Shown here: piece by piece, positions 1 to 7,964 of the stretch
Layout: the number at the start of each line of letters is the position of its first letter
How positions within the stretch are numbered: the stretch's first letter is position 1
Assembly: GCA_017829075.1 (NCBI GenBank)
Contig: JAGAJA010000053.1
Span: forward strand, 1 to 53,732
Reading direction: 5' to 3'
Length of the DNA stretch: 53,732 nt
From: Oscillospiraceae bacterium
GTDB taxonomy: Bacteria > Bacillota_A > Clostridia > Oscillospirales > Ruminococcaceae
Program-made: the position numbers and the translations under genes
Notes under the pieces: model-generated
Seen by the model: only the letters and a program-made list of their open reading frames with translations
Told to the model about the DNA's origin: nothing
Databases searched by the model: none

Positions 1-4
1 GAAA

Positions 5-171
5 ATCCGACAAAAACCGGACGTTCCCCCCTTTCCCCTACGGTTTTCTCCTCAGACTCCTCTCCCATGTTGCCCATAGTTGTGCGACATCGTGTCGCAC
101 TTTGGGGCAACTGCGCAAACGTCCTGTTTGCGCCCTCTCCCCTTTTCCCCCTTGTCCGGTTTTTCGCGGAT
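5..171. repeat. Hairpin-rich element with terminal inverted repeats
   Basis: A perfect 11-bp inverted pair, AAAAACCGGAC at 12-22 and GTCCGGTTTTT at 154-164, extends outward through ATCCG/CGGAT to 5 and 171. Inside are nested palindromes: GTGCGACA/TGTCGCAC around 81-100, enclosed by GTTGCCC/GGGGCAAC, and GCGCAAAC/GTTTGCGC around 112-133. No convincing gene lies in 1-404; ORFs across it are palindrome artefacts. It resembles a MITE-like or REP-like structured insertion, but only one copy is in the window, so mobility is inferred. Confidence 0.5.
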
Positions 172-370
172 AGAAAGTGAAAGGAATTTTAAACGAGGAA
201 AGGTGCGCTGCCGACGGCATAAAGCTCCATTCCTGCGGGTAGGTTGTTTTGCGAATAATCAAGGCTTTTTTAGGCTTCATCCCTTGCACCCATTGATCCC
301 TTAATTGTTTGTTGAATACCGCCGTTAATAAACCCACGGATAAATGCAACATTACAAAAGGCGGAAGGCG

Positions 371-387
371 TGTCGAGGCACTCGACA
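371..387 (-). terminator. Possible weak terminator of pyk
   Basis: TGTCGAG and CTCGACA form a 7-bp stem around a 3-base loop, about 18 bp beyond the pyk stop codon. On the minus strand the downstream sequence is only mildly T-rich, so this is a tentative terminator. Confidence 0.3.
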
Positions 388-404
388 AGTTCCAATTTAC
401 TACA

Positions 405-2186
405 TCAAACAATATCACCGCTCGGCTCGCCGCTTGTGACTATTCCCTTATCCGCGTCTATCGTCACAGCAGTGCCGGAACGCAGTATCTGCGTAGCATT
501 AGCAGCTCCGGTAATGACTGGGATATCAAGCGTCATGCCGACTATCGCCGCATGGCTGTCGTCGCCGCGCTCTTCGGTGATAATTCCCGCGGCAGTCTTC
601 ATCAGCGGAAGGATTGCGTTGCTGGTTCTCGGAATGACAAGAATATCTCCTGAATTAAACTGCGCCTGAGCCTGCTTCTCATCTGCGCATACGCAGGCGG
701 TGGCGGTCACTGTGCCGGAGGTAACTCCGTGTCCGGTGACAAGCACATCTCCGACAATATGCACTTTCATAAGGTTGGTGGTTCCGGAAACTCCAAGGGG
801 AACTCCGGCGGTGATAACAACAAGATCGCCGTTATTCAGCAGTCCCGCTTCGCAGGCTTTCTGAACCGCATGGTGAATAAGATCGTCGGTGCTGGTCATT
901 CTTTCCTCCGCCATCAGCGGGATAACTCCCCATGACAGGGCAAGCTGGCGCAGAGTGGTTTCGCTGGTTGTGCATGAAATAATCGGGCATTCCGGACGGT
1001 AGCGGGACAGCATTCTTGCGGTCGTACCGGTCTTGGTGACTGTGATGATCGCGGTAGCGCCCAGATCCATTGCGGCGGAAACGGTAGCGTGGGAAATGGC
1101 TGTGGAAACATTGACTGAATTCTGACTTTCCAGCTTGTAGAAACGCTTTTTGTAGTCGATAGCCTTTTCAGTGGTTTCGGCGATAAGCGCCATTGTGCGC
1201 ACAGCCTCCACCGGGTGCAGACCTGCGGCGGTTTCGCCGGAGAGCATTATCGCGCTGGTGCCGTCATATATTGCGTTGGCAACGTCAGTGGTTTCTGCAC
1301 GAGTGGGGCGGGGATTCTTTATCATGGATTCCAGCATCTGGGTGGCTGTTATTACCTGCTTGTTGGCGTTATAGCCTTTCTTTATCAGCATTTTCTGGAG
1401 CTGCGGGATCTCCTCAAACGGGATCTCAACGCCCATGTCGCCGCGGGCTACCATAATTCCGTCCGCAACGTGCAGAATGGAGTCGATATTGCGTACTCCT
1501 TCGCCGCTTTCAATCTTTGCGATGATGCGGATATCCGGTCTGCCTTCCTCATCAAGGATCTTGCGTATTCCGAGGACATCATCGGCGCAGGTCACGAAGC
1601 TTGCCGCGATGAAATCATAGTTTTCTCTTGCGGCAAAGCGGATATCGCTTTCGTCCACTTCGCTGATATAGGGCATGGAGAGCTTCACTCCGGGGACGTT
1701 TACTCCCTTGTTGTCGGAAAGCACGCCGCCGTTGAGAATTGAGCAAATGATATCAGCCGTACCGTCGGGGTTGTCCCGTATCTCGTTGCAGCGCAGCACT
1801 ATGTTTCCGTCGTCGATAAGAATGCGTGTTCCGACATTTATGTCGCCGGGCAGGTTTTTATAGCTTATTGCGGCACGTTCCGCCGTTCCTTCCTCCTCGC
1901 GGGTGGTGAGGGTGAATACCCCGCCGGTCTTTATCTCCGGCTTGAGTCCGTCCTTGAATTTGCGCAGCCTTACCTCCGGCCCTTTGGTATCAAGCAGTGT
2001 CGCAACAGGCTTTCCAGCCTCCTTGGCGATGCGGATAACTCGCTCGTGGTCGATCTTGTGGCTTTCCTGAGTTCCATGTGAGAAATTCTGGCGCGCCACG
2101 TTCATTCCGTTGTCGATAAGGGCGCGCAGTATCTTGTCGTCCTTAGTCGCAGGACCGAGTGTGCAGACGATTTTTGTTCTTCTCAT
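405..2186 (-). CDS. pyk: Pyruvate kinase with C-terminal PEP-utiliser domain
   Basis: Catalyses the last step of glycolysis, phosphoenolpyruvate plus ADP to pyruvate plus ATP, in the cytosol. The 593-residue protein opens with the typical RRTKIVCTLGP strand and carries the active-site region MVARGDMGVEIP near residue 245 and the following ITATQMLESM helix. Beyond the usual 470-residue core it has an extra C-terminal domain with the GDDSHAAIVGM motif, related to the phosphohistidine domain of PEP-utilising enzymes, as in Bacillus-type pyruvate kinases. The ATG at 2186 is preceded by GGAGAG at 7-base spacing. It is transcribed alone, divergently from metG, from the promoter at 2241-2269. Confidence 0.97.
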   Translation of the reverse strand: MRRTKIVCTLGPATKDDKILRALIDNGMNVARQNFSHGTQESHKIDHERVIRIAKEAGKPVATLLDTKGPEVRLRKFKDGLKPEIKTGGVFTLTTREEEGTAERAAISYKNLPGDINVGTRILIDDGNIVLRCNEIRDNPDGTADIICSILNGGVLSDNKGVNVPGVKLSMPYISEVDESDIRFAARENYDFIAASFVTCADDVLGIRKILDEEGRPDIRIIAKIESGEGVRNIDSILHVADGIMVARGDMGVEIPFEEIPQLQKMLIKKGYNANKQVITATQMLESMIKNPRPTRAETTDVANAIYDGTSAIMLSGETAAGLHPVEAVRTMALIAETTEKAIDYKKRFYKLESQNSVNVSTAISHATVSAAMDLGATAIITVTKTGTTARMLSRYRPECPIISCTTSETTLRQLALSWGVIPLMAEERMTSTDDLIHHAVQKACEAGLLNNGDLVVITAGVPLGVSGTTNLMKVHIVGDVLVTGHGVTSGTVTATACVCADEKQAQAQFNSGDILVIPRTSNAILPLMKTAAGIITEERGDDSHAAIVGMTLDIPVITGAANATQILRSGTAVTIDADKGIVTSGEPSGDIV

Positions 2187-2240
2187 AGCTGTTCTCTCCG
2201 TTCATATTAAAATCTCTGTGCTTAAAGGCTATTCCTATTT

Positions 2241-2269
2241 ATTATATCATTATCCTGGCAATAAATCAA
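2241..2269 (-). promoter_or_regulatory. Sigma-A promoter of pyk
   Basis: On the minus strand TTGATT (2269-2264) and TATAAT (2246-2241) are separated by 17 bases. This places the start of transcription about 50 bases before the pyk ATG. Confidence 0.7.
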
Positions 2270-2344
2270 GCAAAGAATTGTTAAATTATCGTAAGAATAT
2301 TTTACAAGGATTTTACATTGCCTTTTTGTATCATTTTTATACAG

Positions 2345-2519
2345 TTTTCACATTCCTGACGTATATAATTCACTATTCAGGGTTAAAATATAACCGTAAA
2401 GCAAAGAAATAAGAACCTCCGGCTTTACATTGAAAATGCCAACCGCACCTTTTCATATAATTACCAACCAAACCAGCATCAGACCCTCGCAGGAAACTGC
2501 GGGGGTTTGATGTTTTATG
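2345..2519 (+). ncRNA. Candidate small RNA or leader, copy A
   Basis: This stretch is homologous to 28997-29170. About 69 bases at the 3' end (2451-2519) are identical and the 5' part is diverged. A -10-like TAAAAT (2384-2389) precedes a first stem, GTAAAGC pairing with GCTTTAC. The 3' end is a long hairpin: a 16-bp stem including two G-U pairs, capped by a GAAA tetraloop and followed by TTTTAT, as in an intrinsic terminator. metG has its own promoter just after it (2530-2558), so the unit looks self-contained. I did not recognise a known RNA family; there is no T-box motif, although metG follows. Confidence 0.5.
2474..2519 (+). terminator. Terminator-like hairpin of copy A
   Basis: CATCAGACCCTCGCAG pairs with CTGCGGGGGTTTGATG around a GAAA loop and is followed by TTTTAT. 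The identical hairpin occurs at 29125-29170. Confidence 0.65.
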
Positions 2520-2529
2520 CAAACAATGC

Positions 2530-2558
2530 TTGATTTTTTCGGGATAATGTGGTATTAT
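2530..2558 (+). promoter_or_regulatory. Sigma-A promoter of metG
   Basis: TTGATT (2530-2535), a 17-base spacer and TATTAT (2553-2558) lie 80 bases before the metG start, downstream of the candidate RNA terminator. Confidence 0.6.
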
Positions 2559-2638
2559 ATAGATTATAAATAATATATCTATGAATATCAATGGAGAGGA
2601 AACGGATATTACTTCCAGAAGAAAGGAACTATAATACA

Positions 2639-4669
2639 ATGAGCGAAGAAAAAAAGGAATTTGTGAAGCATGAAATTCCCCGACCGGAATTTCCCAAGCG
2701 CGCAATAATCACCGGAGGTATGCCCTATGGCAACAAAAAGCTGCACTTCGGACATATCGGCGGAGTGTTCGTTTTCGCGGACGTTTACGCGAGATTTCTG
2801 CGGGACAGGCTGGGTGACGAGAATGTAATCTTCGTGTCCGGCACCGACTGCTACGGCTCGCCTATCGCGGAGAGCTACCGCAAGCTGGTGGAGGAGCGGG
2901 GCTTCAAGGGTACTATTCACGATTTCGTGGAGGAAAACCACAAGGCGCAGAAAAAGACCCTCGACGATTATATGATAAGCCTCAACATCTTCGGCGCGTC
3001 CGGACTGGGACGCACTGCGGAGATACACAACGACGTTTCCGACAAATTTATCCGCAGGCTCTATAATAATGGACATCTGCGCAAGATAAGCACCAAGCAG
3101 TTCTATGATGAGAAAGCCGGCTGCTTCCTTAACGGCAGGCAGGTCATCGGCAAATGCCCGGTAGACGGCTGCACAAGTGAAAAGGGCTATGCGGACGAGT
3201 GCGACCTCGGACATCAGTATATGCCGGAGAACCTTATCGACCCGAAGAGCACCCTCACCGGGGAAACTCCTATCATGAAGGACGTTGAAAACTGGTATTT
3301 CGACCTGCCGTCATACAATGGGCTTCTCAAGGAGTACACCGCAAAGATCTCCAAGCAGAAGAATGTGCGCCAGCTTGTTTCAAGCACCATTTCTGAGTTC
3401 CTTGCAGATCCGGTGGTACACATCAAGAACGAGCTTCTGGACAGCTACAATGCGGTCAAGGATCAGCTCCCGGAGCATGAATTCATAGAAGAAAAGAAAA
3501 AGCCCAGCTTCACGATAAAGTTCAAGGAGCTGGACGAGATGAACAAGGCAACTGCTATCCTTTCCGCCAACGGAATACGCTACCGTACCGGAAAGACCCT
3601 TGTTCCGTTCAGACTCACCGGAAACATCGAGTGGGGTGTACCCGCTCCGGTGCTTGAGGGAGAAGATCCGCTGACTATCTGGGTATGGCCGGAGTCCCTG
3701 TGGGCGCCTATTTCCTTCACAAAGGCTGCTCTGGAGCAGCAGGGAAGAAGCCCGGAGGAGTGGAAGGACTTCTGGTGCAGCAAGGACGCAACGGTTTATC
3801 AGTTCATCGGCGCGGACAATATCTATTTCTACGGCGTGGCTGAAATGGCTATGTTCATGGGACTTCAGGAGGGAGAGAATACCTCAGATCCGGCGGACGG
3901 CGAAATGCAGCTTCCGGTGCTCTGCGCGAACAACCACATTCTGTTCCTCGACAAGAAAGCCTCCAGCTCCGGCGCAGTGAAGCCGCCTATGGCTCAGGAT
4001 CTGCTGGATTATTACACTGCTGAGCAGCTCAGAATGCACTTCCTCGGCTTAGGACTGGGGCAGCGCAGCGTAAGCTTCATGCCGAAGCCCTACAATCCTA
4101 ACGCAAAGCCGGAGGATCCCGATCCTGTCGTAAAGGACGGCTTCCTGCTGTCCAACGTGTTCAACCGCATTATCCGCACCTGCATTTATTCCGTGCAGAA
4201 GAACTTTGACGGAGTTATGCCGGTGGGAGAGGTTGACGAGCAGGTGCTTGCCGACGCGAAAAAGGCTATCCTTGATTACGAGCGGTATATGTACAGATTT
4301 GAGTTCCATCAGGCGACCTATGTCCTCGACAGCTACATCAGAAAGGCGAGCAAGTATATGGCGAAGAACCTCGGTGACGCAGACAAGGCGGAGGACAACG
4401 AGGCGCGCCGCAAGGCTCTCATTCAGGTGTTCCACATGATAAGGACTGCCGCTGTGCTGCTTCACCCGATGGCTCCGAAGGGTACGGAAATGATCCTTGA
4501 ATATCTGGAGCTTCCCGGCTGCGAGAAGAGCTTCTGGAGCTGGGACAGAATTTTCGATACTATGGCGGATTTCACCGGCGGAAAGGATCATAAGCTGAAA
4601 TTCCTTGAGCCGAGGGTGGATTTCTTCACAAAGCACCCCAGCCAGTTCGGCAGCGGCGCTGACGAGTAA
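2639..4669 (+). CDS. metG: Methionyl-tRNA synthetase
   Basis: Charges tRNA-Met with methionine for translation. The class I signature appears as PYGNKKLHFGH (HIGH-type HFGH at residues 36-39). The KMSKS loop is the variant LDKKASSSG near residue 440. A Cys-rich zinc knuckle (CPVDGC and a later Cys) follows near residue 165, and the methionine-pocket region has the IWVWPESLWAP strand. I chose ATG 2639 because AAAGGA lies 9-10 bases upstream; an in-frame ATG at 2591 has no ribosome site. The product is 676 residues, without an obvious C-terminal EMAP-type tRNA-binding domain. It appears monocistronic, with a hairpin at 4683-4712 after it. Confidence 0.95.
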   Translation: MSEEKKEFVKHEIPRPEFPKRAIITGGMPYGNKKLHFGHIGGVFVFADVYARFLRDRLGDENVIFVSGTDCYGSPIAESYRKLVEERGFKGTIHDFVEENHKAQKKTLDDYMISLNIFGASGLGRTAEIHNDVSDKFIRRLYNNGHLRKISTKQFYDEKAGCFLNGRQVIGKCPVDGCTSEKGYADECDLGHQYMPENLIDPKSTLTGETPIMKDVENWYFDLPSYNGLLKEYTAKISKQKNVRQLVSSTISEFLADPVVHIKNELLDSYNAVKDQLPEHEFIEEKKKPSFTIKFKELDEMNKATAILSANGIRYRTGKTLVPFRLTGNIEWGVPAPVLEGEDPLTIWVWPESLWAPISFTKAALEQQGRSPEEWKDFWCSKDATVYQFIGADNIYFYGVAEMAMFMGLQEGENTSDPADGEMQLPVLCANNHILFLDKKASSSGAVKPPMAQDLLDYYTAEQLRMHFLGLGLGQRSVSFMPKPYNPNAKPEDPDPVVKDGFLLSNVFNRIIRTCIYSVQKNFDGVMPVGEVDEQVLADAKKAILDYERYMYRFEFHQATYVLDSYIRKASKYMAKNLGDADKAEDNEARRKALIQVFHMIRTAAVLLHPMAPKGTEMILEYLELPGCEKSFWSWDRIFDTMADFTGGKDHKLKFLEPRVDFFTKHPSQFGSGADE

Positions 4670-4682
4670 TTGAACAGTATTT

Positions 4683-4712
4683 TGCCGCTTCTGATGCAAC
4701 AGTCAGAAGCGG
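4683..4712 (+). terminator. Terminator-like hairpin after metG
   Basis: GCCGCTTCTGA pairs with TCAGAAGCGGC around an 8-base loop, 14 bases after the metG stop. The T-tract is poor. Confidence 0.55.
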
Positions 4713-4719
4713 CATTGTG

Positions 4720-4766
4720 CTTTCGGCAACAGTATAAAATGATAACAGCGCTTTAGCTTGCCGAAA
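4720..4766. repeat. 9-bp inverted repeat, possible element remnant
   Basis: TTTCGGCAA (4720-4728) and TTGCCGAAA (4758-4766) are exact complements. The right arm, AGCTTGCCGAAAAAC, differs by one base from the left end of the 189-bp element found at 7747 and 12722, so a decayed copy may end here. Confidence 0.35.
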
Positions 4767-4790
4767 AACTTTATAATTGACAGAAAAAAT

Positions 4791-4818
4791 GTAGGGGAGG
4801 AGCAAGCCCCTCCCCTAC
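4791..4818. repeat. REP palindrome, solitary copy
   Basis: GTAGGGGAGG and CCTCCCCTAC form a 10-bp stem with AGCAAGCC between. The same core occurs inside (17335-17358) and just upstream (17665-17741) of the RAYT gene. This solitary copy, 12.5 kb away, is probably a dispersed product of that transposase. Confidence 0.75.
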
Positions 4819-4889
4819 GAGTGATCTAAATCTATACGAAAAGATATATCGACAGACTGAGGCGCTGCAATCTAACAGCGCCTAAAATA

Positions 4890-5636
4890 TCATTCGGATT
4901 TACTGATAACGGACATCGGATCTATCCACTTTCCGCCCTGCTTTACTCCGAGGTGGAGGTGAGGCTCCTGAACTATCTCGATCTGACAGGTATCCGAGGT
5001 CTTTCCGATGATCTCGCCCTCCTTTATCTCCTGACCGGTCTTGATGTTAAGCTCCTTGGCAAGACCGCAGTATTCCACCGTCAGTCCGTTGTCCTGCTCA
5101 ATGACAACGCAGATACCCCACAGCGGATCCTCACGGATCTCGTTCACAACGCCGGAGGACATGGACTTAACGTCAGTGCCGAGGGGGCAGAGGATATCGC
5201 AGCCGTCATGGGTCTTCCAGACGCCGAGGGTTTCGGATTTCACCAGCTCGCCGTTGCTGAACGGGTGAGAGATCTCGCCCTCTACCGGCATGATGTTCCG
5301 CGCCTCTGACTTGACCGGCTTGTTTACCTCTTCGGCTTCCTCGGTTTCATCGGCTTCGGCAGCCTGAATGTCCTCGGTCAGGTCAGCCTGAGCCGGAACG
5401 TCAGAGGGAGTAGAGTCCTCGCGCTCAACTCCGCTCTGCTCCGCGTTTACCGGGCTGCTGTCCGGCGCACTGAATATCCATGTGCTGCTGGAGTTCTTGT
5501 CAGATGTGGGCGTCAGGTTGTCCATTGTGCGGTTATACGCAGCAATTGAGGCAGCCGCGATCGCCGCCACTCCAAGTACCGCAGCCGCGGCAAATGCCTT
5601 TGTGTTAAGTGACTTTTTGTTCCTGTCTTTTCTCAT
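4890..5636 (-). CDS. Membrane-anchored M23/LytM-type endopeptidase
   Basis: A 248-residue protein with a short basic N-terminus, one hydrophobic segment at about residues 13-34, an acidic low-complexity linker (to about 118) and a C-terminal LytM/M23 domain. The zinc site looks intact: H-x3-D in THDGCDI and the HLH motif of EPHLHLG. M23 enzymes cut peptidoglycan cross-bridges outside the membrane. Size and layout resemble clostridial SpoIIQ-type proteins, which keep the zinc site, but a vegetative hydrolase is equally possible. Flanking genes do not help, as it is transcribed alone. Confidence 0.85.
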   Translation of the reverse strand: MRKDRNKKSLNTKAFAAAAVLGVAAIAAASIAAYNRTMDNLTPTSDKNSSSTWIFSAPDSSPVNAEQSGVEREDSTPSDVPAQADLTEDIQAAEADETEEAEEVNKPVKSEARNIMPVEGEISHPFSNGELVKSETLGVWKTHDGCDILCPLGTDVKSMSSGVVNEIREDPLWGICVVIEQDNGLTVEYCGLAKELNIKTGQEIKEGEIIGKTSDTCQIEIVQEPHLHLGVKQGGKWIDPMSVISKSE

Positions 5637-5821
5637 GATGATTTTCCTTTCTTTAAATAGGGTAAGCGCTTGGTGAATTTGGTTTCAGCCATAGTTTAGC
5701 CAGAATATTTCCAAATATTCTGCAAAAGTATAATATATCAACCAATCCGGCTGGAAACCTGACAAGTATTTGTGATTTATCAACAAAAAATCATATTTTC
5801 ACAAAATTTTCGTTAAACCTC

Positions 5822-5850
5822 TGTACAATTTGCAAAAAATCATGTATAAT
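5822..5850 (+). promoter_or_regulatory. Promoter of the Na/Pi symporter gene
   Basis: TGTACA (5822-5827), a 17-base spacer and TATAAT (5845-5850). The rest of 5637-5930 is AT-rich and shows no gene. Confidence 0.55.
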
Positions 5851-5930
5851 TATAATGTATGGATTAAAAGACGATCAATAATAAGAAAAGCAATAAAAGA
5901 AGTATTGCTGAAACAACTAGGAGCAAAATT

Positions 5931-7688
5931 ATGAGTATCACAAACGTTCTGACGCTAATTGGCGGGCTTGCCCTGTTCCTTTTCGGAATGCACATAATGT
6001 CCGGCTCGCTGGAAAAGCTTGCCGGAGGTAATCTTGAGCGCTGGCTGGAAAAGCTCACCAAAAAGCCTATCATGGGCGTTCTTCTCGGCGCGGGTGTAAC
6101 TGCGATAATCCAATCCTCGTCCGCAACTACGGTCATGATGGTCGGTTTTGTAAACTCCGGTATCATGAAGCTGTCGCAGGCTATCGGCGTAATTATCGGC
6201 GCGAACGTGGGAACCACCGCCACAAGCTGGCTGCTCAGCCTTTCTTCCGTTGAGGGCGCGGGTATTCTTCAGGCGTTTAAGCCGGAGAATTTCTCCCCGG
6301 TTCTGGCTCTCATCGGAGTTATCCTGCTGATGTTCTGCAAGTCAGATAAGAAGCACAGCATAGGATTCATTCTGCTTGGCTTCTCAACGCTGATGTTCGG
6401 CATGGAAACCATGTCCGGCGCAGTTGAGCCGCTTAAGAATATCCCGGAATTCGGACAGATCATGACCATGTTCTCCAATCCGGTGCTCGGCGTTATTGCC
6501 GGAGCGGTAATGACTGCGATCATTCAAAGCTCCTCAGCTTCTGTTGGTATTTTGCAGGCGGTTTCCAACTCAACCGGCGGAATTAATTACTCCACCGCGC
6601 TGCCTATCATTCTGGGTCAGAATATCGGTACCTGCGTTACTGCGCTCATTTCCTCGATAGGAGCAAGCAAGTCCGCAAAGCGCGTTGCTATCGTCCACCT
6701 TTACTTCAACTGTATCGGCACGGTGCTGTTCCTGTCGCTGTTTTATCTTGCAAATTCGTTCATTGATTTCAGCTTTATGCAGTATTCGATAGACTCTACC
6801 GGCATTGCAGTCATTCATACCTGCTTTAACCTCTTGGCGACCCTTGTGTTCCTGCCGTTCACGAAGCAGCTTGAAAAGCTTGCCTGTCTTACTATACGGG
6901 ACAAGCCCGGAGAGAAGAAAATGGACGCTCCCATGCTGGACGAGCGTCTGCTGAAAACTCCCTCTGTCGCTATTGAGCAGTGCCGCAATGTCTGCATTAA
7001 AATGGCGATGCTCACAAAGGACACTCTTAAGGAATCGCTTGAGCTTGTAACCAACTTTGATCCTAAAAAATGCGTTGAGGTCAATGAGAACGAAAACGCA
7101 ATTGATATTTACGAGGACAAGATAGGCTCGTACATTCTGAAGATAAGCTCAAAGGATCTGTCTGAGAATGACAGTAAGATCGTTTCCAGTATGCTGCACA
7201 CGATAGGGGATCTGGAGCGTATTTCCGACCATGCGGTTAATATCGTTGAAGCCGCCGAGGAAATGCACACGAAGAAAATAAAGTTCTCCGAACAGGCTCT
7301 GGCGGAGCTTGACGTGATAATCAACGCAGTGAACGAGATCCTCAATATGTCGATAAATTCGTTTATCGACGCCGATGTAGGTCTTGCGAAATGCGTTGAG
7401 CCTCTTGAGGACGTTATTGATCAGCTTCGCAGCGACCTGAAATCCCGTCACATCGAGCGTCTGCGTTCCGGGAAATGCACAATCGAGCTGGGCTTCATTC
7501 TTCAGGATCTGCTCACGAACTTTGAGCGTGTTTCCGACCACTGCTCCAATATTGCGGTATATCTCATTCAGATAAGCGACAACAGCATGGATACACACGA
7601 GTATATGAACGAGCTTAAAAAGCTTGACCGCTCTGAATTCATGGACGAATTCAATGACTACAAGAAGAAATATATGCTTCCGGATTGA
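5931..7688 (+). CDS. Na/phosphate symporter with PhoU-like domain
   Basis: Sodium-dependent phosphate uptake protein of the NptA/PNaS family, in the cytoplasmic membrane. The first 320 residues hold repeated hydrophobic helices with the duplicated signature QSSSATT (about residue 62) and QSSSAS (about residue 196), one per inverted half. Residues 350-585 form a soluble helical PhoU-like region with two repeats (ISDHAVNIVE and VSDHCSNIA), thought to sense or bind phosphate-related signals. AGGAG lies 6-7 bases before ATG 5931. It is monocistronic; a strong hairpin terminator follows at 7719. Length is typical for the family. Confidence 0.93.
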   Translation: MSITNVLTLIGGLALFLFGMHIMSGSLEKLAGGNLERWLEKLTKKPIMGVLLGAGVTAIIQSSSATTVMMVGFVNSGIMKLSQAIGVIIGANVGTTATSWLLSLSSVEGAGILQAFKPENFSPVLALIGVILLMFCKSDKKHSIGFILLGFSTLMFGMETMSGAVEPLKNIPEFGQIMTMFSNPVLGVIAGAVMTAIIQSSSASVGILQAVSNSTGGINYSTALPIILGQNIGTCVTALISSIGASKSAKRVAIVHLYFNCIGTVLFLSLFYLANSFIDFSFMQYSIDSTGIAVIHTCFNLLATLVFLPFTKQLEKLACLTIRDKPGEKKMDAPMLDERLLKTPSVAIEQCRNVCIKMAMLTKDTLKESLELVTNFDPKKCVEVNENENAIDIYEDKIGSYILKISSKDLSENDSKIVSSMLHTIGDLERISDHAVNIVEAAEEMHTKKIKFSEQALAELDVIINAVNEILNMSINSFIDADVGLAKCVEPLEDVIDQLRSDLKSRHIERLRSGKCTIELGFILQDLLTNFERVSDHCSNIAVYLIQISDNSMDTHEYMNELKKLDRSEFMDEFNDYKKKYMLPD

Positions 7689-7718
7689 CCGGTCGATTCT
7701 TGCTTTTATATATAAAGA

Positions 7719-7746
7719 ACACCCCTCGCTGCTGCGAGGGGTGTTT
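7719..7746 (+). terminator. Terminator, left copy of a 28-bp duplication
   Basis: ACACCCCTCGC and GCGAGGGGTGT form an 11-bp stem followed by TTT. An identical 28-bp copy lies at 7936-7963, exactly abutting the other end of the inserted element. It ends transcription of the symporter gene. Confidence 0.85.
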
Positions 7747-7935
7747 CAGCTTGTCGAAAAACCTAGTTTTGCCCGCGAAGCGGGCTTTTGAAATCCGTTT
7801 TTTGCCCCAGCTCTGCCGGGGCAAAAAACACTTCTATCCGCACAACTGTGCGAACTGACGGCTTTGCCGGCAGTGAGTGCGGGCAGTGCGGATGCTCGGC
7901 GAGAAAGTCCCTTTAGGGACTTTTTCGACGGTCTG
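7747..7935. mobile_element. 189-bp structured MITE-like element, copy 1
   Basis: The element starts CAGCTTGTCGAAAAA and ends TTTTTCGACGGTCTG, imperfect 15-bp terminal inverted repeats. It contains a chain of hairpins: GCCCGC/GCGGGC, GCCCC/GGGGC, GCAC-centred palindromes, CTGACGGC/GCCGGCAG and GTCCC/GGGAC. It encodes no protein. Copy 2 at 12722-12910 has the same length and ends. In some stems both arms differ between copies so that pairing is kept. Here it sits between two 28-bp copies of a terminator. Confidence 0.8.
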
Positions 7936-7963
7936 ACACCCCTCGCTGCTGCGAGGGGTGTTT
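7936..7963. terminator. Terminator, right copy of a 28-bp duplication
   Basis: Identical to 7719-7746. It abuts the stop codon of the convergent GH25 gene by one base. Before insertion, one hairpin could have served both converging genes. Confidence 0.75.
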
Positions 7964-7964
7964 G

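Noticed and set aside
2187..2638. T-box riboswitch before metG
   Set aside because: No AGGGUGGNACCGCG-like core and no stem I features; the structured unit there is shared with an unrelated gene.
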